Source: Micrasema longulum (lineage: Eukaryota > Arthropoda > Insecta > Trichoptera > Brachycentridae). Taken from it: DNA of 64,000 nt. The position numbers were made by a program, and so were the translations under genes. The DNA lies in NCBI GenBank assembly GCA_022494885.1, contig JAGVSM010004289.1, forward strand, positions 62,001-126,000. The letters are read 5' to 3'. Below are positions 1-11,569 of the stretch, one piece after another. Positions within the stretch are counted from its first letter, which is position 1, and the number at the start of each line of letters is the position of its first letter. The notes under the pieces were generated by a model that had not been told where the DNA came from, ran no database searches, and saw only the letters and a program-made list of their open reading frames with translations.

Positions 1-9
1 ACTACTACG

Positions 10-223
10 GGTTCGGGAGAGCACTCCTCCCATCGACGTGTGATATAGAACTAATAAAACATACATAATATTGTTCACGGTTTCTTTATCGAATCTATAC
101 AAAAACCATCAAAGTAATCAGTGATGGAACCTGAAGTAGGGTAGTATTTGACTTATCTAACAATATTCTGTATATACTATTAGTTTTATATCACCCGTCG
201 ATAGGAGGAGTGCTCTCCCGAAA
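10..223. mobile_element. MITE-like element with ~47-bp terminal inverted repeats
   Basis: The left end (TTCGGGAGAGCACTCCTCC, from about 12) and the right end (178-223) are inverted copies over about 47 bases with roughly four mismatches. The interior is AT-rich and has no ORF. Length and structure fit a nonautonomous DNA transposon. No target-site duplication is obvious, so the exact borders and the superfamily are not settled. The element begins almost at the window edge. Confidence 0.7.
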
Positions 224-509
224 CTGTTGTAATGTTCTTGTAAAATAATAAAATTGTGTAACACTGATAAACTATTCTATGTAAATGTATCTACAACAAG
301 CTACAGTGCACACTCGCCAATAAGGAGAATTCATACATTTGAAAATGAATACGCAAATGACGTAGATACTCGTATATTTAAAATAACACTTTTGAATTTT
401 AAAAGGCAGTGTATCAATTTACTATCTTCAAATTGTAATACCTAAATAATACTATGTTGATTTCAATTGTGTACCGTTTATTGAATATCTGTATTCTAAA
501 TTAGTACTT

Positions 510-935
510 TTCTAACTTCTTCTAATTTTAAGATTATATTAATATAACCTCTACGAAAAAATGTACTCCTGTTTTCCACTGCAATATATGTATGTATTAT
601 TACGTACCCCCATATATTTTCTACAAATATGTAATGATTTTTTTATTATTATTTTATTTTTCTTTCTCTTCTTAATTCATTTTTATTTTTTACTCCTTTT
701 CTGTGTAAGATGCATTTCTATCTTCATATTTAAAAATGCACTTCTGTTCTTTCCACTTTTATACTAATATGTAAAGATGATATTTTTGGTATTTTCCATA
801 TTCTACTAAAAATCATTTACATATTTTTTACTTCTTCTGTGTTAAAAACATGTCTGTTTTTATTTGTATATATGTATGTAAAAACATGTAAAAGTCTAAA
901 AGGCGTTTAAATAAATAAGTACATAAATACATAAC
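510..935 (+). mobile_element. LINE 3' UTR and tail, copy 1
   Basis: This AT-rich stretch matches 44870-45285 on the opposite strand, for example around the shared CGAAAAAATGTACTCCTG. It ends in a tail of AAATAAATAAGTACATAAATA type. A 68-codon open frame at 561-767 has a counterpart in the other copy, but it is hydrophobic low-complexity sequence of a shared noncoding repeat, not a conserved protein. The tail and 5' truncation fit a LINE 3' end; the parent family is not visible here. Confidence 0.55.
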
Positions 936-1439
936 AAAGTTTTATTTTCATTTTTATTTTAAATAAAGCGTTATGAAATGAATGAATCTATGTCACGTTA
1001 ATGTAATAAATCTAATAGACTACATAAAAGCAAATATCGATAAATATTGTTATATTATAGTAAAGTGAACCTTTTGTTGTTCGTTAAGAACATCGTCTAA
1101 TTACAGTCTTTAAAACTATTTTAATATTATATTACCCCTAAGCTCGGTTTTAAAGTTTGTTGTTTTGAAATTCGTAAGTTTATAGATACTGAGCTATGTA
1201 TATTATATTACTTTGAAGAAATTTATGAAAAGTTTTCATAAGCTTTGTCCTGAATTCTCTACAAGTATAATAAGTAGATCATTCACTTTTCAGATTCCTT
1301 GATGCCAAAACACACAAATTTTAAAGTTAAAAGTTATCTGTTTATGTTAGACTTCATCACTCAAAGTAAAATTTCAGATATAATTCGGATCTACCCAAAG
1401 TCATTGTACTATTTAGTTGAGTCGAAACAAATATTTACC

Positions 1440-1795
1440 CTATTAACATATTACAACAGAGATGAAGAACATTTAAGAGAAGGTAATATAGAAGTCTAGG
1501 CATCTACAGGGCTTATGACCTGTCAATGGCTGGTTTAAGTGGCCACTTTACACACTGTGTAACATTCACCATTCTGCCTATATTTAAACATTTATATTCC
1601 TTCAATTATTTCATCTGTTGATTGTTGTGAAGTTAAAGAGCTGAAACCTTTATTTATGTGGGTGAGATTCATCTAATTGAATTATTTCACCTACATACTA
1701 GGCAACGCCAAAATATTGTTGATAAATTACCTGGTCCATGAAGAAGTATAGAAATTGAAAAAAATAACATTTTCAGGCGTCTCCATTACTTTACC
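1440..1795 (+). repeat. REP-A dispersed repeat, copy 1
   Basis: Contains the family signature: GGCTTATGACCTGTCAATGG, then a segment with AAGTGGCCACTTTACACACT, then AGTTAAAGAGCTGAAACC, then ACTAGGCAACGCC. Matches 19289-19860 and 24510-24805 on the same strand and several minus-strand copies. No ORF. The class is unknown: no terminal repeats or poly-A tail are evident. Confidence 0.7.
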
Positions 1796-2064
1796 CATTG
1801 AAACCTATTTTGACTAATGACTTTTTACTCTTTGTTTTCCAAAAATCATAATTGACAAAAATTACACTCACGAAAGATGGGGCACTAAAAATAAAATACT
1901 TAAACTCATTAAAATAGCATTATATCAATTCATTAGTTAACCAAAAAAAAATTGATAATGATCTTTAAGATAAAAATAACTTTATTTAATTTACTTTCAT
2001 ATAATTTTGATTGATATATCCTTACCTCTGTTTTGTATAAATACATTGTTTTGCATATTAATAA

Positions 2065-2212
2065 AGATACCAGTCTCGAAGATGTCGCGAAAGCGATAAA
2101 ACCGGTCACTGGATATTACAAATTTGTAGATTAAAGTATCACTCGTCTTTTTTTTATATGATAAATTACAATGAACTTCCATCAGAATTTTCACTTACAA
2201 ACTTAAATGTTT
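2065..2212 (+). repeat. Hammerhead-like (Penelope-type) terminal repeat
   Basis: The sequence around 2070-2111 can fold as CCAGU / CUCGAAGA / UGUCGC-GAAA-GCGAU / AAAACCGGUC / ACUGG. That is the hammerhead layout with stem I (CCAGU with ACUGG), a GNRA-capped stem II and a short ACCGGU stem III. The core has one extra base and A in place of the first G of GAAA, so activity is unlikely. The downstream 100 bases match the right arm of the palindrome at 49127-49357. Confidence 0.6.
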
Positions 2213-2215
2213 TAT

Positions 2216-3875
2216 TTTAAGTATATTAGGAATACTATATTTTCACTCTGATTAACTATTTAATTTAAATATTTCATCATTTGAAAGCAATCATTTATTT
2301 AATTTACTAACATATCTACATGTGTATTTTAAAATCCAGAATTTTGGATTTATCTGCTTTGGGCCAACTATATGTTGAATCAAATAAACTATTGAATTGG
2401 TTCAACTTTTTTTTTTTTTTAAATAACGTCAATGTAAGAATTTTCCAGAGGCAAATGTACATAATAATATGCAACGTTAAATTTAAATATCAAATCTTTA
2501 AGATCAAAGATAAGATAAGTAACTTCGGTCTGTTAGTCATGTTCAAAATGTTTGATTGACCGTTTGATGGGCTTAAACTGCTGATAGCTCTATAAAATTA
2601 AATATCCCAACCAAAAACCTAAAATTAAATGAAATTTTTTGTACTGAAAACAACATCATTATTTGGAATTCTGGTACTATTTGAACTAACTACCTGAAAA
2701 AAATAAATTATTTAGAAATAAACACAAAATGCTAGAACTGAAATTAGATTTTAAATGAGTGAAATATTACGCCCTCGAATTTAAAATTGAAAAAAAAAAA
2801 CCAGTCGTTTTCCTCTTTCAACCAACGTAAACAACTACAATAAATCGGTTATTCATTTTTAATTTATCTATCCAAATATAAAATACTGATCGTTGAAAAT
2901 ACACCCCAGAGAAATTCTTTTTTTTTTTTACACGGAATTCAGCTGTGTACATACATCAACCATTTCCCTCAATCACCGGCTTTGAAAGTGGCTTATCTAA
3001 GTAATGAAATAACTTCTATTTTAATATAATTTTCGTTTAATGAATTTTTTCACTGGTATTTCGCAGATAAAATAGTATGATTTTGAAATAAAGACTTATT
3101 TTGGCGTACCGCATTTTTTTATCTGGGCTAAGTTTAAAATGTCACGCTTACTTAGTAAAGTTGTCATGATTACTAAATTCATGGGAGTCGAGTTTAGCCA
3201 AACGAGATACAAACAGATATGCGTTACTCCTGTGTTTGGTTCTGTCACATATTTTTAGGTCTTATTAGGGTGTTTTCAAATATAAGGAAGAACGTTAAAA
3301 TTTTAACGGTTCTACGGATATCAATGACTATCAATGTATTAAAACAAATTTAAATTAATTTTCGCTTCTCACAAACTTTGTGTACAAGTATGGCGCGGTA
3401 AAGTTATACGTGCCGTTTTTTATGTAAGTCGCAAAACGTTTCCATTGTTTTCTGACGTGAAAAAGAGAGCGATTCATAATGATGTTTTAAAATATTTGAC
3501 AGCGCCCTCTGTTGGCCGGTCCTGCATTCCGTCCGATATTCAGATACATATTTAACAATAATTCGAATAATAGTGTTTCAATGATCTACGATTATTACGA
3601 TGAATTCATATGAAATGTGAAAATGATTTTTCGCTGCTACTTATGAATTGTTCAATTTCCATGTAGACTTTAGAAGGGCCCCTACAACGTAACGCCTTAA
3701 CCCTCTCCGCCTCCGTCTCCGCCTCCGTCGTAAAACGGGGGAACGTAAACTATGCCGTTACCCCATATCGGTAAATGTTGCCGTAAAACGAAACTAGCCG
3801 TTATATGAATTTTTTGTAGTGGGGTTACATTGTGTACATCAACCGACACAAACGACTTGTATTGTCTCAGTAAGA
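2216..3875. other. No gene seen; AT-rich unique-looking DNA
   Basis: Only short chance open frames and A/T runs are visible. A small pyrimidine-rich cluster of CTCCGCCTCCGT repeats lies at 3701-3729. The TTGACAGCGCCCTCTGTTGG phrase near 3496 resembles a repeat consensus, but I could not match it elsewhere in the window. Confidence 0.4.
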
Positions 3876-3879
3876 ATTT

Positions 3880-4052
3880 TCATATTGAACGATTTGTATG
3901 CACGCTCTCGAAAAAGGTCGGCTGTTGCTGTCTTCTAAGCTCTGTTTTAGGACCTCTTTTGTGGAATGAATTTTTCGTTGATTTTCTCGTACTTCCCTTT
4001 TCTTTGTTATTAATGATTCAGATTTTGCCGACGATGGAACGTATTTTGATAT
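3880..4052 (+). pseudogene. R1/Jockey-like LINE reverse transcriptase remnant
   Basis: One frame reads SSVLGPLLWNEFFVDFL, the motif that precedes the RT active site in non-LTR retrotransposons (usually xGSVLGPLLWNxxFxDLL). A frame change later another frame reads FADDGTYFD, which corresponds to the catalytic (Y/F)ADD box. So this is RT palm sequence with at least one indel. No further RT motifs are readable on either side, so the copy is short or heavily decayed. The LGPLLWN wording is most like R1-clade elements. It was recognised by motif only. Confidence 0.55.
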
Positions 4053-5155
4053 AATTTAGCTGAAGATTCTTGTAGCTCAATCACGTCGATAAAAACTATT
4101 GAAACGTGACGCAGCCAATGTATTACATAAAGTGGAATGCGTAAATTGCAAAGCGTGGCTCTCAAGGACTTCTACCTAATACCTTTCTTGGAAGATCGGA
4201 GTGAAAATTATTTCTGAAAGTTTAATCTTCTTTTTCTCGGGTAAGATCGATTAATTTGGTATCAGCTAAAAGCTAACTCCTGAGACTTTGAGTTTCAGCT
4301 GTTCTTCCCTCTCTTTGGTGGTCTTCTGGGCAGACGGCAAACGGCCGGGATTTCGTGAGCGATGGTATAGAGGATTTTAGAGCTGTCGATTAATGGAATT
4401 ATTGACGTAATCTCTCCGTAATATATTTACTATGCATTGGGTATCGCAAATCCGTCTAACTTCTTGACTCTAGATTCCGCCTCTTTTGGGTTTTCCTGCG
4501 ATTGCCTTTAGTAATTTCATCTCTGACGTTCTGAGCAGTTATTTGGTTTTTCTATTTAGTTTTTATATTTAGCTTTTCTACTTGGTTTTTCGTATTTTTT
4601 ATTTTCTCTCTATCTATCCTCTCCTCTGTTGTATACACCATGATTTGGTCTGACACACGTTTTGTATATCCGAATTATGTTTCCAAAAATCATGTGTTCA
4701 TTGTACTATATGACATTTCTTAGGCATCCAGATGTTTACTAACTGAGATGGATATGTTCTCATCATTACTATGGCAGCATCATCTGCGTGGCATGTGATG
4801 TAATGACTTTATTCATTACTTTTTTTTACTCTTAAAAGCGTTTTTTTATATATGTTTATTCTGCTTGCGTAAGAAAAGGTTTTAGGCGTATATATTGTTG
4901 TTATAAAGGTGCTAAACTTGCTTTGTTTCTTTGTTGTTCTCAATATGTGTTATTTTCTAAATGTTAATATTATTTATGTCCCTAATTGAGTTGTTGTAAC
5001 TTCTGGGAATATAATTTAACGTATTATACTTGTAAAATACTTTGTGTTATATGATTTATAAATAAAAATAAATAAAATAAAAAAAAAGTCAACGATTGGG
5101 GGTATTCGTAGAAAAAGAGTTTTGATCCTCAAAAAAAAAGTTTCCATTATTAAAA
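4053..5155. other. No gene seen between RT remnant and next repeat
   Basis: AT-rich sequence with a moderately GC-richer patch at about 4260-4520. I found no long open frame, splice-flanked exon, tRNA-like box or terminal repeat. It may include further decayed LINE sequence downstream of the RT remnant. Confidence 0.35.
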
Positions 5156-5157
5156 GA

Positions 5158-5255
5158 CAACTTTCTCTAAATGTTATTAAATATTTGGATATAACCACTT
5201 ATCGACTTTTCTACGTCTACCGGTTTCGACACGTACCCCTCTCTTCATCAGGACC
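5158..5255 (-). repeat. Hammerhead-like (Penelope-type) terminal repeat
   Basis: On the minus strand the sequence holds CCTGATGAAGAGAGGGGTAC followed closely by TCGAAACCGGTAGACGTAG. This gives CUGAUGA, a stem-loop, then GAAACCGGU, with a possible 3-bp stem I (GUC with GAC). It closely matches 19938-20000 and 36361-36425. One unpaired base sits between CUGAUGA and stem II, unlike the canonical hammerhead. Confidence 0.55.
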
Positions 5256-5257
5256 TT

Positions 5258-5312
5258 AATTTAACCAACATGCAAACCAACATTCAAACCAACCTGCAAA
5301 CCAACATGCAAA
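5258..5312 (+). repeat. 12-bp tandem repeat, about four copies
   Basis: Four diverged units of AACCAACATGCA follow one another directly upstream (on the minus strand) of the hammerhead-like repeat. No coding meaning is apparent. Confidence 0.75.
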
Positions 5313-6403
5313 ACCCACTATACACCTTCACTATAGTTGTTGCACAAACCAACACGACATGCATTTTAATAAGCACATACACTGATTAGGACAAACATGC
5401 ACTGATTAAATTTTGAAAATATTCTGTTGTTTGAGAATTATTGAAAAAAGTAGAGGGGATGGAGGGAGGGGGTAAGCTTAATAGGTTTAATAGGGTGAAC
5501 ATTACAACTTTCTCTGTCCACTTTCTATCAAATTCCTGGAAACCTGTATTTGAGTTGGTATAATTCTTGAAATTAATTAGTTTTTTACTTCCCATGATAA
5601 AAAAATTCGTATATTCAGGAATGATGGCTTTCCACAAAGTTGCACGCTTAGGCAGAGTCTGCCGAGGGTTCTCGTATGCTACTTAAAATATCTTTTATAA
5701 AGCAATTTATTTAGGTATCGTGTGCTACGCAACTGGTTGATAAGCGCCCTGACGTGTATTGCAATTATTTTTGCTGAAATATTTTAAGTTGACAAGGGCA
5801 ACATCTCCTGGCTCTTGCTAGAGTAGATAGGCCATGCTCGATGGAAGTAATCCCGGTTTTTACAGGTTCGCCCCCTTTAGATTTGGAGGTTCACTAACGA
5901 TCTGTAAATTTTCTCTTAAAAAAAAGCGTTTTAATTTTGATTGGTAGTGTCCGTCTCCACCAACCTCAAGAAATGTCTGAATCAGAAACATTTTTTTTGT
6001 CTTTGATGCACTTTTTGATGCTTGACAATTACGATGATAATCTTCCCCTTCAGGGATGTAATTATTTTTTCCCTCCATCTAATAGCACTTCAAATCTCCA
6101 ATATGAGTTAAATTTTTTAACTTTGAAAAATCCAGTTTTTATCACTTCATGGTAAATTAAACATAAATTATTAATAATTTTGATTTCCCTCACTGCTGCT
6201 ACGAATTTCCTAATCAATCTTCTGAATACATCTTGTAGTCTTATTTCTTTCTTTACACTATTCGTGGATAAGATGGCTTTAAAAAGGAATTTCGAGGCTT
6301 TAAAAAAATGAATAATAATTTCGGTGAATTGATCATGTCACCCAATCAATTAAATTATAGTCAGTTAGGAATATCACACGTGTTAAACAGGGTGTTTTTT
6401 AAA

Positions 6404-6701
6404 CCCTATCATATCCGAAACTACGATAATCAGTATGGGCAAGTAGACATATTAGCATATTTAAAAAAATATTTAGAACAAAAAATCAAAAAAACAAAAA
6501 AACAAATGGAGAACTGAGGGGAGCGCGGCGCAGTATCAGACTTGCCCTTCCCCTCCTTGTTTCTCCCCTGCAGAAATAAGCCACCATTTGCTTTTTTGAT
6601 ATTTTATTTTTTAAAATTTTATTTGTTCTAAAAAATATATTTTAATGTGCCAATATGTCTTCTTGCTCATACTGATCATCGGGGTTTCGGATGTGACAGG
6701 G
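6404..6701. mobile_element. Fold-back element with ~100-bp inverted arms
   Basis: The left arm (CATATCCGAAACTACGATAA from 6410) and the right arm (6590-6701) are inverted copies at roughly 80-85% by eye, including shared GATCAGTATGRGCAAG-type blocks. The inverted similarity continues inward through ACAAATGGAGA and its counterpart, leaving a short GC-rich centre (about 6519-6570). The 69-codon open frame at 6308-6517 overlaps the left arm and is not considered a gene. Nonautonomous; superfamily unknown. Confidence 0.65.
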
Positions 6702-6833
6702 CTTAATTATTGAGAGGCTTGATTGAGAATGAGGAGATGTCAAGGAGAGAAAATAGGATTTTTACAAAAGAATTGCAATAGAGACAAACGCATTAAAATG
6801 TACATAAATATAAAAACCTGACAAGGTCTTTTT

Positions 6834-7093
6834 CAACCTCGTGGTGTAACGGCCAGCGCGTTTGTCTACCATGCGAGAGGTCTCGGGTTCGATTCCTGAT
6901 ATGGTTAATATGAAATATTTATTTAAAAGGGTGTTTTCTCACTAGAATATTTCATAGTCTCTGGACTGGTACCGGAAGCGTAAGACTGATTATCTTACCT
7001 CCATGTAACAAAAATGATTAAGATAGGCTAAGATTGGTGTATCCATGCAGTTCCCTATGCACCATCAGGTGCGGAAAGGGATGATGATGACCA
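6834..7093 (+). mobile_element. SINE-1 (tRNA-derived), copy lacking the 5' head
   Basis: A tRNA-like region carries a Pol III A box (TGGTGTAACGGCCAGCG, from 6842) and a B box (GGTTCGATTCC at 6886-6896). It is followed by the family body: GGACTGGTACCGGAAGCGTA and, at the 3' end, CCTATGCACCATCAGGTGCG. The body matches minus-strand copies at 22944-23212 and 26948-27198. There is no CCA and no clean cloverleaf acceptor, so it is not a functional tRNA gene. Confidence 0.85.
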
Positions 7094-7989
7094 GGTCGCT
7101 AAAAAATAGGTAGTTACAAAAAATGAGAAACAAATAAAATTAGAACTCATTCCTAATAGGGAAATATCTATAAATGTTTTAAATAGGTTTAGGAAAAATA
7201 ATTGTGTTTTTGAAATCAATATGAATACTATGTAAAAATGTTTTCATGCATAAAAGGAAAAATATTAAAAAATATGTCCCTACAAAAACGCGAGGTATTT
7301 TGCTTAATTGTGACGTTAAGATTCGTGACAATGTTTTATTTTAATTTAAACGGTCACACACAAAGTTTAAAATTTACTCGAATCGTGACGTGTTAGGGGC
7401 GTGGCCAATGCAATAGACCGTTTACTCGGGAATCCGAAATCATAAATTAAAAAATATTTTCAATGCCATATTATATTAGTAGTAAAAAAAAAAAAATACT
7501 TCACAGTATTTCATGGATAAAATTGAAAAAAAAGGGATATTTCTCTATTATGTTTTTAATCCAAGAAATTTTAATCTGTAATCTCTTTTTATGTTCATTT
7601 GAATTCTAAACGTTTCAGGTTTGTATTACGAGCATTTTTTATTGTAAATAGGTGTTTAGTAATCATAAGTTTCAGCTAACTGAAAATCTGTTTCACTTCT
7701 TGAAGAAACTTTTCGAGGGATATGCATGAAATTCGATGACGTCTCTCAGCGCCACAATTTCCTCTAGCGTTGAAAATTTGAAACTCACGAGAACAGTTCG
7801 TTGTTCGGGCGTAAAACACTTGAAGGTTTTCGTGCCTGCACAGAATATTCGTAATTAGATCCTGACTGCTAATGAGCTATCGGAAGAGGAAACAAAGCTT
7901 TGTAAAATGATACCGCAGTCAGCAGTCACCAATAACAATGGATGCAATTTAAACGGTAAATGCATGTTTTACTATATAAACCAATACCT

Positions 7990-8090
7990 GGAATATTTAT
8001 TTATTTATTTTATTAATTTTATTTTATTTTATTCAGAAAACATACAGTCATACAAAATATGTACTAAAAAGAACAATTTTTTAACATAAA
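7990..8090 (-). mobile_element. LINE 3' tail fragment (possible)
   Basis: A (TTTA)n/(TTTTA)n run on the plus strand is followed by CAGAAAACATACAGTCATAC. The same order, tail then RAAACATACAGT, occurs at 22205 and 60965, which points to 5'-truncated LINE 3' ends on the minus strand. The copy is short and the parent is unidentified. Confidence 0.4.
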
Positions 8091-8194
8091 AATGTGAAAT
8101 ATGAAATCAAATTTCATCCCTTAATGTAATTAGAAGCAAACCAATAATATAAGACTACAAGGAATTAATGTAATTAACTATAAATGCAGATAAA

Positions 8195-8490
8195 GTCCGA
8201 GAACGGACGCAGCAGCCTTTTTTAACGTGCGTCTTGAGGATGTGGAGGTGGTCCTGGTTTAGACACGTGCTGCGCACGGTGCCTCAGGAGAACCTAAACC
8301 CGAGTTGCCTCTTCTTTAAACTGCGGGCTCACGCCATCCTGGAAGGCCGTCGATGACGATCTTTGGACTTTATTCGGCGGAATTAAAGGTCGCTGGATTG
8401 ACGTGACGATAGGGTCTCCTGAAGGCAACTGGTGATGTCTATCTGCTCCATTTAGGAGTGGATGTGGAAAAGAAGAAGAAGAAGAACGAT
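8195..8490 (+). pseudogene. RTE-like LINE C-terminal remnant
   Basis: One frame reads WRWSWFRHVLRTVPQENLNP, like the W-x-GHVLRM box near the C-terminus of RTE-type proteins. Further on, DRVS-stop-RQLV resembles the terminal DRxxWRxLV motif. Several in-frame stops are present, and the stretch runs into an (AGA)n tail at 8470-8487. No RT core is present. Assigned by motif resemblance only. Confidence 0.45.
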
Positions 8491-8506
8491 AAATTAACAT
8501 TTGTTT

Positions 8507-8830
8507 GTATCCAGGTGGATGAAGAATACAGTTCTGAGTGTGAAATAAAACCAAAACCCTGAACAACTGTTTTTGACTTGATGGCTACTTTCAGGTAAAC
8601 ATACTTAAAAAGTAAATCGAGTGTGTAGAAAAGTCAGCATCGTAGTTTAGTGGTTAGCGCGTTCGCCTAGCGAGTTTGAGGTTTTGAATTTGATCCCTGG
8701 AAGGATTGACAAAAAAATATTTGTTTCTAAGGTGTTTTTACATTGCACTATTTCACCGTCCCTGGGCTGGGGCTTAAATCATAAGACTGGCCACCATGCG
8801 CGGTCCGTTCATAGAACGCATTGTAACATA
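8507..8830 (+). mobile_element. SINE-1 with 5' head module
   Basis: It starts with the head phrase GTATCCAGGTGGATGAAGAA, followed about 130 bases later by the tRNA-like part (TAGTTTAGTGGTTAGCGCG, diverged B box at about 8687) and the SINE-1 body (GTCCCTGGGCTGG). Head and tRNA region have the same spacing in the copies at 14009 and 60008, so they form one composite unit. Confidence 0.7.
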
Positions 8831-9645
8831 GCTTCCCTAAATTAAGCCAAATATTTTTTATAATATATGATGTATAATAAATGAATTAACAGTTATCATA
8901 CCGAACATTAAGATTACTATTAAAAATAATGTGATAATAATTGTATTAATAATCGCGATGAATTGCGGAGGAGTTTTACTACCGCCTTATAAAAAATAAT
9001 AAAAAGTAACATAACGCCCACACACATCCATACGTCAGCGCTCTCATGCGCGTACTTGCTTAATGGCTGGCTGCGTATCAATCTCAGCAAAGAACGAAGG
9101 AACCAAATAGAAATTCCGTTCCAGCGCCGCACTGATCACGCAATCCGTGCATAGGCGCAAACTAAAATTCTTACTAGGCTGTGGAAGCAATTGAAACATA
9201 CCATTACATTATTTTTCGTACACTTTTCATGTAGTTTTTACGCAATGCGGCCGCAACGCCGCGCAGCACCGGTGGGGTTTTGGTATTAAATATAATAATA
9301 TAGTATATATTTTGTGATGGAGTCGGAATACAAAAAGAAATGTTAAATTTAATTCGAACATTATATTAATAATAATGTTTATTTGCTCTTAGAAAAAAGG
9401 ACATAATCTACTATTCTACTTTAGTGATTTTTCGCGTTCAAATAATGACAAATTCTTTTTCTTCGAAAAGTCATGTCTTTTAGCAAAATAATATCTATTT
9501 TGGTTTCACTGCATTTTTATGAAATAAAATATAACACAGTAGTAGCGTAGCTCCTTGATTGTGGACAAATCTACCCACTAATGTTAGACACGCCCCTCCT
9601 CTATTTACATTTAAGTCAAGATTGAAATGTCACTATCTAAATATT
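8831..9645. other. No gene seen
   Basis: AT-rich with a GC-rich island at 9240-9280 that includes a NotI-type GCGGCCGC. No exon or repeat signature was recognised. Confidence 0.3.
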
Positions 9646-9905
9646 TAAGTTGTTCCTTTATTTTTCTGCTTTCCTTTCCATCCCCTCTCCTCTCTTCATA
9701 GTATAGTGTAACGTTTTATGTATTATAATTTTCTTAATCTTTATTTTCAATTTTGCATAAAATTGTAAGATTCAATATGTCCATGTACTTGTAATTTTCT
9801 CTAACTGAATGGTTTGGGTAGGTAGAAAGAAATTGACTTAAGGTAATATGCCCGCCGTTATGTGTACCTTACATAAAGTGTTAAATAAATAATAATAAGT
9901 AAATA
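9646..9905 (+). mobile_element. LINE 3' UTR and tail (possible)
   Basis: A pyrimidine-rich stretch (TTTCCATCCCCTCTCC) leads to GTGTACCTTACATAAAGTGT and then TAAATAAATAATAATAAGTA, a layout typical of Jockey/CR1-like 3' ends. A similar pyrimidine-rich stretch before GAATAAATAATA occurs at 44070-44155. No coding part is attached. Confidence 0.4.
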
Positions 9906-10542
9906 ACGCCACAAAATACTAAGCAGTTATTTCTAGGGAAGTTGGTTGGTGGGTTTGTTACTAGATATGTAAAATTATTGTTATTATTTCTGATCACATT
10001 TGTAAAGTATTAAGTTTGTCTTTAATTTATTAAGGGCAGTGTTTATAATTATTTACCAATTAAATATATATTGATAGCTTCCCCAATCAAATACCCCACA
10101 GTACGCCCCTACTGGTCACCTTACCGTTTTGTAACAGATGATCGAGATATGTTACATTTACTTAAGCAATTCAGTGCTCCATACACCATCGATAAGAATG
10201 ATGATAAAGTAACAACAGTTTTAGAAACTAAACTTTTTACGTAAATCTGTGGTTTAAGAAAATAGTCCGTTGAGCTTTGACTATTATCCAAAAAATAAAC
10301 TTCACTAGGTTGCTGACGCAAGAAACTTCAGATTAAACATCTGTCAAGATTCACAAAGTGGAATATTCCGAATCTGAATCTTTTATGCATCTTCGTGATA
10401 AAGGATTTATGGTGGAGTCCCGAAAATATGCAGGAGCGCCATGCAAAGCTTCGGACAAAGGACATACATTGAAAGGGTAACTTGGATAGTGCTAGTGCCA
10501 GCAGACCAGTGTTTCCATGGGCGTACTGTGAGCGAAAATATT

Positions 10543-10581
10543 ACTGGCGTTTTGTATATCATTTTTATACAAAACGCCAGT
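10543..10581. repeat. Perfect 16-bp hairpin
   Basis: ACTGGCGTTTTGTATA is followed by a 7-base loop and its exact reverse complement. A second hairpin (GGTTTTTTAAAAAC and its partner) lies 25 bases downstream at about 10611-10638. The partial phrase ATAAAACGCCAGT recurs at 14796, so the arm may derive from a dispersed element. Confidence 0.8.
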
Positions 10582-10639
10582 CACACTTGTTGGTCTAGTT
10601 TTGGTTACTGGTTTTTTAAAAACGTTTTTTTAAAAACCA

Positions 10640-11400
10640 ACACAGTCACAGTTATAAACAATTAACACAGAATAACAACAAATAATAAGACCAATAACGG
10701 GTTTCATATAGAAACAAAAATATAAAAAACAAAACTTACAGTTCGCTAGGGGTGAAAGGAAGTAGGATGGGAAAATAGGAAAGCAAGAGAAGGAAGAGAA
10801 GGAAGAAGAAAGAGTAAGTAAATATAAAACAATGCAAAAAGAAATAAAAATAAATGTACACATACAACATACATACATACATATACATTCACACACAGAT
10901 ACATCCCTATGCATGTATACATATATTTTATTTTTTAATTTTTTAATTTTATTTAATTTAATTTTAAAATACATTTTTTTAGTAGCATTTACAAAAATTA
11001 AATAGGTAAGTACAAACATAGTACGTAATAAATTTAAAAATAAACAACAATTTTTTTTGTATACATGTAGAAACAAAAAAACATGCTGCAATGCAAAATA
11101 AAGAGTGAAACTTTGCATAGTAAAAAAGAAAATAAAAATTTGGATATAAGAAAAATGTTAGAATTAAAAAGCAAATTGTAAATAACTTTTAAAGAATTTA
11201 AGCAAAAGAAATGGTATTAACAACTGATGTAAAAAACAAATAATAAAAATAAGTGTACTGTAAGTATATATAAGATAAGAATATAGTACATTGTACAAAA
11301 AATATTCGATAAATTGATTTCAGAAAGAGATAAACAGAGAAAAAATTGCATGAAAAATAAAGTTTTATAGTGACTTCAATAATTCGTTTTAAACAATGCA
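10640..11400. other. Extremely A-rich low-complexity region, probable decayed LINE 3' UTR
   Basis: The plus strand is strongly A-rich with a (CATA)n patch at 10862-10890 and T-rich islands. A 162-codon minus-strand open frame here is Phe/Leu/Tyr-rich low-complexity translation and is not credible as a gene. Confidence 0.4.
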
Positions 11401-11569
11401 TTTAAGAAGGTTTTAAAATGAATAATTGTTGTATTAAAAACAACAATTTTTTAACATAAAAAGACCAATAAAGTTTTTATAAATTATGCAAAAGATATAA
11501 AAAATTTCTAATTGTTAACATTTGCGTTTTCCATGGAGGTAATAAATTAAAAATAAAAATAAAAACCGA

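Noticed and set aside
561..767. Open frame whose translation resembles one at 45011-45226, suggesting a conserved small membrane protein
   Set aside because: Similarity extends over the whole ~400-bp repeat, including noncoding parts and the tail, so it reflects copies of a LINE 3' UTR.
8294..8566. 90-codon minus-strand open frame
   Set aside because: It lies antisense over an RTE-like remnant and a SINE-1 head. Its Ser-rich run comes from the (AGA)n tail.
10630..11118. 162-codon open frame on the minus strand
   Set aside because: Translation is low-complexity (Phe, Leu, Tyr, Cys, Lys runs) from an A/T-skewed region with a CATA repeat. No domain or splice context.
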